64,000 bases of DNA from JANNVZ01 sp046155615 (GTDB lineage: Bacteria > Bacteroidota > Bacteroidia > Flavobacteriales_D > Sanyastnellaceae). Under the pieces are notes generated by a model. That model searched no databases and was not told the DNA's origin. It was given only the letters and a program-made list of their open reading frames with translations. The stretch is taken from contig JBJXFP010000010.1 in NCBI GenBank assembly GCA_046155615.1, forward strand, positions 19,801 to 83,800, in the 5' to 3' direction. Within the stretch, counting starts at the first letter, position 1; each line of letters starts with the position of its first letter. Of the stretch, positions 18,137-26,286 are shown in pieces. A program made the position numbers and the translations under genes.

Positions 18137-20572
18137 CTATCCGTTGCCGTTCTCCTTGTTTCGCCTACGCGACTTCTTTACATCATCGGTGTAGTATGGA
18201 TTGCCATAGGTGTAGCTACCGTAGCCGCTACCATAGCCATAGCCATAGCCGTAACCATATCCATAGCGGTAGGCGTACTTGCCGTAGTAGTATTTCCAAC
18301 GCTTCATCTTGATGTTGTTAAGCAACAGTGTGTTGCTCTTTAGCTTGTTCTGCAACAGCACATCCTCCAGATGACGCACACCCGACTTGGTAGCCTTTTC
18401 GGTATTCAATACGAATATGCCAAGGTCTGCTTTGCTCAACAATACCAGTGAGTCGCTGATGAGCATAAGAGGTGGCGTGTCAATGATGAGGTAGTCATAC
18501 TTGGTTTTCAGCTCATTCAGCAGTTGGTCCACACGTGCATTCAATATCAACTCTGATGCATTGGGCGGTACAGGGCCAGCGGTAATGGCATCAAGATTTT
18601 CCACTTGAGTGGTAATGATGCTATTGTTGTAATGGGTACGTCCGATCAGGAATGAAGACACACCACTCACATTCTCTAAGTTGAATGTTTTGTGCACTTT
18701 GGGTTTGTGCATGTCGAAGTCGAGAATGAGCACACGCTTCGAAGCCTTTGCGAGCACCGCTGCAAGGTTCACGCTTGTAAATGTTTTACCCTCGCCCGGA
18801 TGCAGAGAAGTTACGAGTATTGTTCTGGGGCCATCGTCCTGCAATATGTATTGCAAGTTGGTTCGTATGGAGCGGAATGCTTCGCTCACATTGGAGCGCG
18901 GGTTGCTCACTATTACTATTGGATCCAGATCGCTGTCCTGGTAGTTGGGTATGCCGCCAAGCACAGGTATTTTGCTTATCGACTTAAGCTCACGAGTATT
19001 CTCTATACGTTCAAAGAAAAGTGCACGTACAAATCCAATGAGCAGCGCAGAGAAAAGTCCAATACCTATGGATACCCAAACCGTAGCTTTTTTATCAGGG
19101 CCAACCACGCCAAGTGAGCGGGCAGCTTCAATCACACTTGTTTGCGGAATGATGGCGGCACGGGCAATTACGGTGTTTGCCTTTTTCTCCAGCAGGAAGG
19201 TGTATAGTTCTTCATTTACGGCTAGCTTGCGCTCTATACCCAAGAGGTCGCGTTCAGATTTGGGAATGTTGGCCAGTTTGGCTTCCAGTTCTTGTATCTG
19301 ATTTTTTACATCGTTGATACGGCTTGTAATAGCATTCTTGGCATCGCTGGTGTAGCGGTATATGTTGCTGCGAATGCTTTGCAGGCTGCTGTCAACACGT
19401 TGCATGCGCGGATCAGGAGCTTTCAAACCACCGGCTTCCAGTTCTTTTCTTCTTTGCTTCAAGCCAAAAAGATTATCTACCAAATCACGTAGGGTTGGCT
19501 CCTCCTGCTCCAGATAATTCATAGGAGGAATTATCGCTTTGTTGTCTTCTTTGGCAAGAAATTCCTCAAGACTCTCCATGGCATTGCGCCTGAGCTGTAA
19601 GGTGCGCTTGTCAAGGTCAGCCTGGGTAAGTGCATCGAAAGCGGCCTGCTGCTCTTTGCTCAAGTCCAGAATGTTGCGCGCATCCTTAAATGCTTCCATC
19701 GTGCCCTCAAGCGAGTCCATGATGAGTGTTATCTCATCCAACTGCTTGTCTATATAATCCTGCGTGTTGTCATTTATCACAAACTGATTTTGCAGGGTAT
19801 AGTCTATATAAACAAAAGCCAGTGTATCTAAGAATGTTTTGGCCCTAACCGGTTCCGAATCGCGCAGGGTAAGTGTGAGTATGCTGGTAAATTCCACATT
19901 TTCAATGGCCAAACCACCCTTGAAACGCGAAATGAGATAATCAGGATGGTGGACTTTGAATTGAAAATTTTGTTCTCTGACAACAGGCAGCATCAACTCA
20001 TTAAAAAGCTTGGTGCGCTCTACCTTGATGTTCATGTTGAACACATTCTGTAAACTATCGAAGGGCAAGGTATGGGTTATCTTTTTTCCATCAAGCACAT
20101 AGCTGATGTCGTATGTATTCATGTCCACCACTTTGATATTGATGGGCTTGTTATACAGTTTTATATCTAACGTTCTCCAATCACAGTTTATTTTGAAATA
20201 AGCAAGCTTGTCCACCTCATCCGTTTTTACCCGACCCACCAGAAAGTAGCTTTGGGTGAAGTCCACCCTGTCGAGTACCTTTTCAATCAGGTCGTAACTG
20301 GCTAATATCCTTTTCTGATTGGTGATGTCCTGAATAAGAGAATAGTAACCCAACTCCTTATATATCTGCGACTGATAGTCGTAGGTGTCTGAAGATTTGA
20401 GCAGAATCTCGCATTTGGCAGCGTGCACATCGGGCATCTGTCGAGCAATGAAATAGCCAATGGCGCCACCAATAATTACAGAAAGAATAATGAGATACCA
20501 GTTCTTAGAAATGAACTTGAGAATGGGCCGCAGGTCATCTGCATCAAGAAAATTGGTTCTTTGTTCGGCCAT
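18137..20572 (-). CDS. Wzc-like polysaccharide co-polymerase / tyrosine autokinase
   Basis: The 811-residue inner-membrane protein controls chain length and export of exopolysaccharide. From MAEQRTNFLDADD (start 20572; an upstream ATG at 20680 lacks homology) it has a Wzz domain with TM1 at about 25-42, a long periplasmic coiled-coil (about 260-480), TM2 near 505-525, and a C-terminal BY-kinase. Walker A is HPGEGKT (591-597), A' LILDFDM (615-621) and Walker B LIIDTPP (695-701). The tail (761-794) is a cluster of 16 Tyr, including alternating Gly-Tyr. Autophosphorylation of such clusters regulates polymer export in the known family. No Wza homologue is in the window. Confidence 0.92.
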   Translation of the reverse strand: MAEQRTNFLDADDLRPILKFISKNWYLIILSVIIGGAIGYFIARQMPDVHAAKCEILLKSSDTYDYQSQIYKELGYYSLIQDITNQKRILASYDLIEKVLDRVDFTQSYFLVGRVKTDEVDKLAYFKINCDWRTLDIKLYNKPINIKVVDMNTYDISYVLDGKKITHTLPFDSLQNVFNMNIKVERTKLFNELMLPVVREQNFQFKVHHPDYLISRFKGGLAIENVEFTSILTLTLRDSEPVRAKTFLDTLAFVYIDYTLQNQFVINDNTQDYIDKQLDEITLIMDSLEGTMEAFKDARNILDLSKEQQAAFDALTQADLDKRTLQLRRNAMESLEEFLAKEDNKAIIPPMNYLEQEEPTLRDLVDNLFGLKQRRKELEAGGLKAPDPRMQRVDSSLQSIRSNIYRYTSDAKNAITSRINDVKNQIQELEAKLANIPKSERDLLGIERKLAVNEELYTFLLEKKANTVIARAAIIPQTSVIEAARSLGVVGPDKKATVWVSIGIGLFSALLIGFVRALFFERIENTRELKSISKIPVLGGIPNYQDSDLDPIVIVSNPRSNVSEAFRSIRTNLQYILQDDGPRTILVTSLHPGEGKTFTSVNLAAVLAKASKRVLILDFDMHKPKVHKTFNLENVSGVSSFLIGRTHYNNSIITTQVENLDAITAGPVPPNASELILNARVDQLLNELKTKYDYLIIDTPPLMLISDSLVLLSKADLGIFVLNTEKATKSGVRHLEDVLLQNKLKSNTLLLNNIKMKRWKYYYGKYAYRYGYGYGYGYGYGSGYGSYTYGNPYYTDDVKKSRRRNKENGNG
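18218..18265 (-). repeat. Gly-Tyr dipeptide repeat tract inside Wzc tail
   Basis: On the minus strand this tract reads as repeating TAT-GGN / TAC-GGN codons, giving residues 770-785 as Tyr-Gly repeats, with one Ser-Gly interruption. The near-identical 6-nt units (GCCATA on the plus strand) make it prone to replication slippage in steps that keep the frame. Confidence 0.9.
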
Positions 20573-20611
20573 AGGAATGGAAGAGGAGCGGTGCTTCGAA
20601 TTAAGGGGCGC

Positions 20612-20646
20612 CAAATATAGTTGCCTGCCACAGATGCCCTCACAAA
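20612..20646 (-). promoter_or_regulatory. Putative promoter for the Wzc operon
   Basis: On the minus strand TTTG (20643-20646) is followed after 23 bases by TATATTTG (20612-20619), matching the Bacteroidota sigma-ABfr consensus TTTG / TAnnTTTG. The predicted leader is about 30 bases to the Wzc ATG at 20572. Confidence 0.5.
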
Positions 20647-20707
20647 TGGAAAAAGGAGCATACGCAACTGGCATGGACATAAATTATGTCCGTGTAATGT
20701 ATTTGAA

Positions 20708-20715
20708 TACATTTG
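20708..20715 (+). promoter_or_regulatory. Putative -7 element for the PID-CTERM/exosortase unit
   Basis: TACATTTG matches TAnnTTTG exactly and lies 49 bases before the PID-CTERM ATG. No good -33 TTTG was found at the expected spacing, so support is partial. Confidence 0.3.
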
Positions 20716-20764
20716 CTCGCTTTCAATTCATTCAGAAACATTCTGTAGCATACTTATACTCCTC

Positions 20765-20983
20765 ATGAAAAAGCAAACCATCAGACAAATAACTGCGTTG
20801 CTGCTTCTGCTGGCACCGCTTATGATACTTGCCCAACCCGGCCCACCTGCTGGTGGTGGTCCGCCATGCGGCCCTCCATTTGGCCCTGCCTGCCCTATTG
20901 ATGGTGGAGTGAGCCTGCTCATCGCAGCGGGTATTGCTTTGGGTGGCAAAAAAGCTTATGACTTGGGTAGGAAAAAGGCCTGA
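20765..20983 (+). CDS. PID-CTERM sorting-domain small protein
   Basis: A 72-residue protein with an N-terminal signal sequence (LLLLLAPLMILAQ, cut after about 23), a Gly/Pro-rich and Cys-containing linker (25-43), and a C-terminal sorting signal: the PIDGG motif (44-48), a hydrophobic helix (49-60) and the basic tail GKKAYDLGRKKA. This tripartite tail is the PID-CTERM form used by Bacteroidota exosortases. The mature part is only about 20 residues, so it may be a minimal substrate or bait. The longer frame from 20621 is unlikely. The exosortase gene begins 7 bases after the stop. Confidence 0.82.
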   Translation: MKKQTIRQITALLLLLAPLMILAQPGPPAGGGPPCGPPFGPACPIDGGVSLLIAAGIALGGKKAYDLGRKKA

Positions 20984-20990
20984 TTAAATC

Positions 20991-21554
20991 GTGCGGGCTT
21001 TTCTAAGTAATCCTTTTTTCCGTTTTCTTATTAAAGCCACAACACTGTATGTGGGTTGGTATATGGTATATGAATACCTGCTCAAGCCACATACGCTCTT
21101 CGATGATTACATCATTCACAATTTGGTAGTACTGGGAGAAAAAGTGTTGGAAATAATCGGCTATGATCTGATACCATACACAGACTTACCACTTCGCAGT
21201 CACATCGGTATAACTGGACCAGAGGGGCCAATGTTCTCCAAAGGAGTAACTATCGGTGCACCATGCGATGGTGCGGTGCTGTTCGCTCTTTTTATTGTGT
21301 TTGTAGTTTCGTTTCCCGGGAAGCTCGCAGCCAAAATTTGGTTCATTCCATGTGGGCTTCTGGCTATACACCTGCTCAATGTTTTGCGGGTAGCCGCATT
21401 GGCCATAGTAGTGCACATAGATGAAAGTTGGCTTGCTTTCAATCATGACTATACCTTCACAATCATCGTTTATGCATTTGTATTTTGGCTTTGGTGGTTA
21501 TGGATAAAAAAATTCTCGCCTTTGGCTAAGGTCCATCAAAAAGTACAACCTTGA
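20991..21554 (+). CDS. Exosortase (Bacteroidota XrtF/XrtX type)
   Basis: This 187-residue integral membrane protein has the exosortase catalytic triad in order: Cys92 in GAPCDGA, Arg133 in LNVLRVAAL and His152 in FNHDYTFT. Five or so hydrophobic segments surround them. Exosortases cleave C-terminal sorting signals such as PEP- or PID-CTERM and transfer the protein, probably to a surface glycan. The start is GTG at 20991, since an in-frame stop lies two codons upstream and later ATGs would truncate TM1. I cannot separate XrtF from XrtX without alignments. Confidence 0.85.
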   Translation: MRAFLSNPFFRFLIKATTLYVGWYMVYEYLLKPHTLFDDYIIHNLVVLGEKVLEIIGYDLIPYTDLPLRSHIGITGPEGPMFSKGVTIGAPCDGAVLFALFIVFVVSFPGKLAAKIWFIPCGLLAIHLLNVLRVAALAIVVHIDESWLAFNHDYTFTIIVYAFVFWLWWLWIKKFSPLAKVHQKVQP

Positions 21555-22093
21555 AAATCCTATACATCAGCATAACATTGATAGCCGCATTGGGCTTTGG
21601 TTTTGTGCTGGAAATGGTGAAGGTGAATATCAACTATACATTGGAAAATGCTGCAAAAATTCCTGAATACTACACGCACAGCAACGATGAAAGAGTACTG
21701 CTGATGAGCGAAGCGGCCATTTACGCCCCATACGATTATTACCACAACCACCGCGTTATTTCCTCACTCTATTCGCTTTCAGAAAATCAGTTGAACAAAT
21801 TGAAATGGGCAACCACGCTTGCTGGCACCGTAGTGTTCATGCTTTTTCATCTTTTGTTGTTGAAATTGATTACAGGTCAAACTCAATTATTGAAATGGAC
21901 CGTTTGGATTTATTTGTTGCTCTTTGCTTTGTCATTTGGCGTTTACCTGTTTGGCACAGCCACAGGTACCTTGCAATATGCTTATGGCGTGAGCCGGAAA
22001 ATTGCCGGGGCACTTCAGTCACTGATTCCGCTCATGTTCATCTTACCCGGCTGGTGGCTGTGGCGCGCAACGCAATCAAAACCTGATTTGTAA
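21551..22093 (+). CDS. Exosortase-associated membrane protein
   Basis: A 180-residue protein with an N-terminal membrane helix (LYISITLIAALGFGFVLEM), a soluble loop (30-90) and three C-terminal helices (about 92-108, 115-135 and 153-171). It starts at TTG, overlapping the exosortase TGA (TTGA), so it is translated with it. The arrangement matches small membrane proteins that always accompany XrtF or XrtX in Bacteroidota. The specific role is unknown; it may assist substrate or glycan presentation. Confidence 0.68.
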   Translation: MKILYISITLIAALGFGFVLEMVKVNINYTLENAAKIPEYYTHSNDERVLLMSEAAIYAPYDYYHNHRVISSLYSLSENQLNKLKWATTLAGTVVFMLFHLLLLKLITGQTQLLKWTVWIYLLLFALSFGVYLFGTATGTLQYAYGVSRKIAGALQSLIPLMFILPGWWLWRATQSKPDL

Positions 22094-22100
22094 AACAAAC

Positions 22101-22586
22101 ATGATACCCTTTGAAACCCTGCCAGACGAATCGCGCATCTGGATTTACCAAGCCAATAGACCCCTGAGCCATTCAGAAAAAGAGAGCATTGAAAATGATG
22201 CATCGAAGTTCATTGACCAATGGACTTCACACGGAGCATCAATGCAGGCAAGTGCCATGGTGTTGCACCACCGTTTTCTGATAATATCAGCTGATGAGGC
22301 AAAAGCAATTGCTTCGGGCTGTGGTATCGACAAGGCTGTGCATTTTGTCCAACAACTTGGTGAGCGGATGGAAATCGATTTTTTTCAGCGCATGCAGGTG
22401 TGCTACAAAGAAGACGAAGAACTGAAAGTTGCTGCACTCCATCAGTTTTGGGCCATGCGTAAAGCGAACATCATCACTGAAGAAACTCTGGTATTTGACA
22501 ATACAATACGCAACAAAGGTCAATTGGCAGGTAGTTGGCTGGTTCCCTTTGCAAAAAGCTGGCATCAGGAAATGTGGGCGCGATAA
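22101..22586 (+). CDS. Conserved Bacteroidota protein (commonly mislabelled ABC transporter ATPase)
   Basis: A 161-aa soluble protein starting MIPFETLPDESRIWIYQANRPLS, with FIDQWTSHGA, FLIISADE and SGCGIDKAVHFVQQL (about 73-87). The ends TLVFDNTIRNKGQL and WLVPFAKSWHQEMW match a widely conserved Bacteroidota family. It has no Walker A, Walker B or signature motif, so the frequent database name 'ABC transporter ATPase' is not supported. It follows the exosortase partner by 7 bases. Function unknown. Confidence 0.75.
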   Translation: MIPFETLPDESRIWIYQANRPLSHSEKESIENDASKFIDQWTSHGASMQASAMVLHHRFLIISADEAKAIASGCGIDKAVHFVQQLGERMEIDFFQRMQVCYKEDEELKVAALHQFWAMRKANIITEETLVFDNTIRNKGQLAGSWLVPFAKSWHQEMWAR

Positions 22587-22803
22587 TTTTTCAAACGCGC
22601 ATTGATTTTCAATCCTTTTATCTGAGCAATCCAATGGTCATTTCAAAAAAAAGCCGGTCAGCGTATTGAAAAACACAAACCCATATATCTTGCGCGTGCT
22701 TTCTTCACCTTATTGATCAAAATCTGACTTCTTTCCATAGACCTTTCAAGTTCAAAATAAAAGAATCGAACGTCTTCTGGATTTTTCAAATTTTATCTTA
22801 GGG

Positions 22804-22831
22804 ATGAAGGAGTAACCAAGCCTTCATTTTT
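22804..22831 (+). terminator. Possible terminator/attenuator hairpin upstream of repeat protein
   Basis: ATGAAGG (22804-22810) and CCTTCAT (22821-22827) can form a 7-bp stem with a 10-nt loop, followed by a short run of five T. It lies 50 bases before the start of the large secreted protein, and could end read-through from the upstream gene or act as a leader hairpin. The 290-base gap 22587-22876 holds no other feature I can support. Confidence 0.35.
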
Positions 22832-22876
22832 GCTTATACCAATATTTTTTAGATTAACCAAAATCCACACAATTTG

Positions 22877-25800
22877 ATGAAAACATTTACACGAATCAGT
22901 GCGCTCTTAGCGCTTTGTTGCACCCTTGGGTTCAGCACACTCCATGCACAGCAGACTTGTTTAACACTTGACATGTTCGATGCATTCGGAGATGGTTGGA
23001 ACAATGGAGAATTCCAACTCTACAGTTTTGCAGACAACTCACTTGTAGGTACTCTTACCTTGGCTGCTGGCGATGTAGGCAGTGGAGAGATCTGTGTTGA
23101 TGATGGCTGCTATTATATAGAAATGTTACCCGGTGACTGGCCGGGCGAAATAACTTGGACTCTCACTGGTTCAGATGAAGGCTCCATTGATGGCGATGCC
23201 AATAGCAGTGGTGTAGTAGTGAGTGTAAACTCAGACTGCATATTAGGTTGCACGGACATCGCAGCAAGCAATTTCAACCCGGCAGCTACAATTGACGATG
23301 GTTCTTGCCAATTCTGCGCAGGCGGTGAGCAGGTAATTGCTATCAATATGTTCGATTCATTTGGTGATGGCTGGAATGGCGCAACGTTCTTCATAATTGA
23401 TGACCTTGGAAACATAGCAATGACAGGCACACTTGCAACTGGCACAGAAGGCTCTGTTGTTGATTGCTTGGATGCTGGTTGCTACACATTTTCTGTAACC
23501 GGTGGCACCTTTCCCGGAGAAGTGTCTTGGACACTAACAGACGGCATTGGCAATATCATTTTTGCAGGTGGAGCCAACGAAGAATATGGCTTCAGTTGGG
23601 CCGGCCAAACTGGCTGCGTAATTCCAGGTTGTATGGATGATACATGTAACAATTACAATCCATTTGCAACAGAAGACGATGGCTCATGCGTATGCCCACC
23701 CGCTAATGATGATTGTGCTGATGCGATAGCCTTAGGCTGCGGTCAAAGTGTTGACGGAACAACAATAAGTGCCAACCTCGATGCAGTTGTTGCGGACTGT
23801 GGTGGCATACCAATCACAGAACCTGGAGTTTGGTACACATTTATCGGAACCGGTCAGCAGGTTACACTTTCTACTTGCAATTCAGGCGGTGCTGACACGC
23901 GTATCACTGTCTTCTCAGGCACTTGCGCAGGGTTGGTTTGTGTGGCAGCAAACGATGATGCATGTGGACTTTCTTCACAACTAACATTCAGCACAATAAA
24001 TGGCTTTGCTTATTATGTGATGTTGCATGAGTGGAGCTTTGCACCCAACAGTGGTGCCGGTGTTGCTTTCACATTGGAGATGACTTGTATTGATTGTGAC
24101 GATGTGCCTATCAATGATGATTGTGCTTTTGCACTGCCACAACCGGACAATATTCCGACACCTGGTAACCTGTGTTGCTCCAGCCCTGACGACATTTCAG
24201 ATTGCATGGCTTTCCAGACTGGCTATGGCGTTTGGTTTACAATGAATAGTAGTGACTATGACACTTTTGATTTCACATTGTTGAATGGTGATATGCAAGG
24301 ACCGGATGACGGGGATGGCACCAACGTAGGTATGGTAGTATATCAAGACCTCGGTGGAGGCTGTGGTGATTTGGACGCCATAGCATGTTGTTTTCCTGTA
24401 ACCGACATCTGCGCTGGTTCCCTATCAGGTATTGGTCTGGACATTGTTCCGAATACAGACTATTACTTCCTTGTTTATACAACAGATGCTGAAGGCTGTG
24501 GAAATTTCAGTCTGAATACGAATCTGGCCTATTTGGGATGTACTGATCCAGGCGCTGACAACTTCGATCCAACTGCTGAAATAGAAGACGGTAGCTGCAT
24601 ATACACGCAACCACCAGTGAATGATCTTTGTGATGATGCGATACTGCTCGATTGCAATAGTGGCGTAATTGGCACTACTGGCCTTTCAACCGCAACCAAT
24701 GCACCTGTTGGTTGTGCTTTGGCCGATGATGAAGGTGTGTGGTACACCTTTGTTGGAGATGGTCAATTGATAACCTTGAGCATGTGCGGTTCTGCAATTG
24801 ATTCACGCATATCTGTGGTATCGAGCACCGATGGTTGCAACGGCCCGTTCACTTGCGTGGTTGAAGAAGACAATGATTTTAGCGCAGAAGGCTGCCCTTT
24901 CCCAGATACCAACGATCCAAATGTGACTTTCATTACAGAAATTGGAACTACATATTTTGTATATGTATCAGCAGGACAATTGGACACCGATGGCGACTTC
25001 ATAGCCGATTTATTTGATGGCCCATTTCTGCTCGATTTCACCTGTGAGCCAGTGGTAGAAGGTTGTACTAATGAATGTGCGTGCAACTATGATCCGGCTG
25101 CCAACGTGGAAGACAATTCGTGCGAATACTTCTCCTGCGTAGTATGCGATCCCGGAAGCAGTGCTGTCTTGATGGATATGACTGATGCATTTGGTGATGG
25201 ATGGAACGGAGCTACCTACACTATTACAGATTTGGCCGGAAACGTTATTGCAACAGGCAGCATTGATGCTGCAGCTTGTACTACTTTGGGTGGTATTGGT
25301 GGCGGTGTGTCTGCTGGTTTCGATGTATTCTGCTTAGAAGATGGTTGCTACATCATGAATACAGGTGGTGGTGTTTTCGATGGTGAAGTTGGTTTCAGCC
25401 TTGAAGATGAAAACGGTAACGTAATCGTGAGTGGAGGTGCCGGTACCTTCAACTTTACTGTTGGTGCTGGCCTTTGCGGATGTACCGATCCGGTTGCCTG
25501 CAACTACGAACCATTGGCTACAGACGATGACAACACTTGTGAATACCTCACTTGTGCAGGATGTACTGATGTGTTGGCTTGCAACTTCAACGAGGATGCA
25601 ACAATCACAGACAACACCGAATGCTGCTATGAGAACTGTGTTACATTCATTATGAATGATGCTTTTGGTGATGGCTGGAATGGTGCAGTTGCAACATTCA
25701 CAAATGCTGCTACAGGAGAAATTATTACTACAGCAACTTTGCCCAATGGAACAAATGCAACTGCTAGTATTTGCCTTGAGGATGGATGTTTCAATCTCAA

Positions 25801-26188
25801 CGTTTCCAACGGAACCTTCCCTGGTGAAGTGTCTTGGACCCTTGCAGGTATCAATGGTGGAATAGTAAATGGTGCGCCAAACGGGCCTGATGGTGTCAAC
25901 TTCTCTGTAGGCAGCGGCAACTGCACAGTAGGTTGTACTGAGCCTATGGCTTGCAACTATGATCCTGAGGCAGGTTTCAGTGATTGTACAATATGTGAAT
26001 ACACATCTTGTCAAGGCTGTACCTACCCTGCGGCATCTAACTACGACATGGATGCATTAATAGACGATGGCTCTTGCATCATTGATGCTGTTAGTACTTG
26101 CCCTGCCGACCTTGATGGTGATGGAGTTATTGGTGTAAGTGACCTGGTAATATTCATCGGTGCATACGGAAGTGTATGTCCTAACTAA
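22877..26188 (+). CDS. Cys-rich secreted repeat protein with dockerin-like C-terminus
   Basis: A 1103-residue protein with a signal peptide (FTRISALLALCCTLGFSTLHAQ). Two repeat classes alternate. Four units contain the FGDGWN core with an acidic -ITD- type strand; eight units of about 25 residues begin GCT/GCM and contain C-x-N-Y/F-x-P and end DDGSC or similar. Between them lie two PPC-like domains (NDDCADAIALGCG and NDLCDDAILLDC). The C-terminus, CPADLDGDGVIGVSDLVIFIGAYG, has an EF-hand/dockerin type I loop and not a T9SS domain. The acidic loops suggest Ca2+ binding and the paired Cys suggest disulfides. It may be an adhesin or matrix protein. The TTG three bases upstream is a weaker start. 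Confidence 0.85.
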   Translation: MKTFTRISALLALCCTLGFSTLHAQQTCLTLDMFDAFGDGWNNGEFQLYSFADNSLVGTLTLAAGDVGSGEICVDDGCYYIEMLPGDWPGEITWTLTGSDEGSIDGDANSSGVVVSVNSDCILGCTDIAASNFNPAATIDDGSCQFCAGGEQVIAINMFDSFGDGWNGATFFIIDDLGNIAMTGTLATGTEGSVVDCLDAGCYTFSVTGGTFPGEVSWTLTDGIGNIIFAGGANEEYGFSWAGQTGCVIPGCMDDTCNNYNPFATEDDGSCVCPPANDDCADAIALGCGQSVDGTTISANLDAVVADCGGIPITEPGVWYTFIGTGQQVTLSTCNSGGADTRITVFSGTCAGLVCVAANDDACGLSSQLTFSTINGFAYYVMLHEWSFAPNSGAGVAFTLEMTCIDCDDVPINDDCAFALPQPDNIPTPGNLCCSSPDDISDCMAFQTGYGVWFTMNSSDYDTFDFTLLNGDMQGPDDGDGTNVGMVVYQDLGGGCGDLDAIACCFPVTDICAGSLSGIGLDIVPNTDYYFLVYTTDAEGCGNFSLNTNLAYLGCTDPGADNFDPTAEIEDGSCIYTQPPVNDLCDDAILLDCNSGVIGTTGLSTATNAPVGCALADDEGVWYTFVGDGQLITLSMCGSAIDSRISVVSSTDGCNGPFTCVVEEDNDFSAEGCPFPDTNDPNVTFITEIGTTYFVYVSAGQLDTDGDFIADLFDGPFLLDFTCEPVVEGCTNECACNYDPAANVEDNSCEYFSCVVCDPGSSAVLMDMTDAFGDGWNGATYTITDLAGNVIATGSIDAAACTTLGGIGGGVSAGFDVFCLEDGCYIMNTGGGVFDGEVGFSLEDENGNVIVSGGAGTFNFTVGAGLCGCTDPVACNYEPLATDDDNTCEYLTCAGCTDVLACNFNEDATITDNTECCYENCVTFIMNDAFGDGWNGAVATFTNAATGEIITTATLPNGTNATASICLEDGCFNLNVSNGTFPGEVSWTLAGINGGIVNGAPNGPDGVNFSVGSGNCTVGCTEPMACNYDPEAGFSDCTICEYTSCQGCTYPAASNYDMDALIDDGSCIIDAVSTCPADLDGDGVIGVSDLVIFIGAYGSVCPN

Positions 26189-26210
26189 TTTCAATTTGGT
26201 CTAATAATGA

Positions 26211-26245
26211 GTTGTGCCGCCTTGTGCGGCACAACTTATTTATAA
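26211..26245 (+). terminator. Intrinsic terminator between the two repeat proteins
   Basis: GTTGTGCCGC (26211-26220) and GCGGCACAAC (26226-26235) form a perfect 10-bp stem with a CTTGT loop, followed by TTATTTAT. It lies 22 bases after the first repeat protein's stop, so the second gene is likely transcribed separately or at reduced level. Confidence 0.75.
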
Positions 26246-26286
26246 GGGTTTGCGTAGAACCGCGCAATTAGAAAAACGCGCGGCTT

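Noticed and set aside
22101..22586. ABC transporter ATPase
   Set aside because: Neither Walker motifs nor the ABC signature is present; the common database name is not supported.
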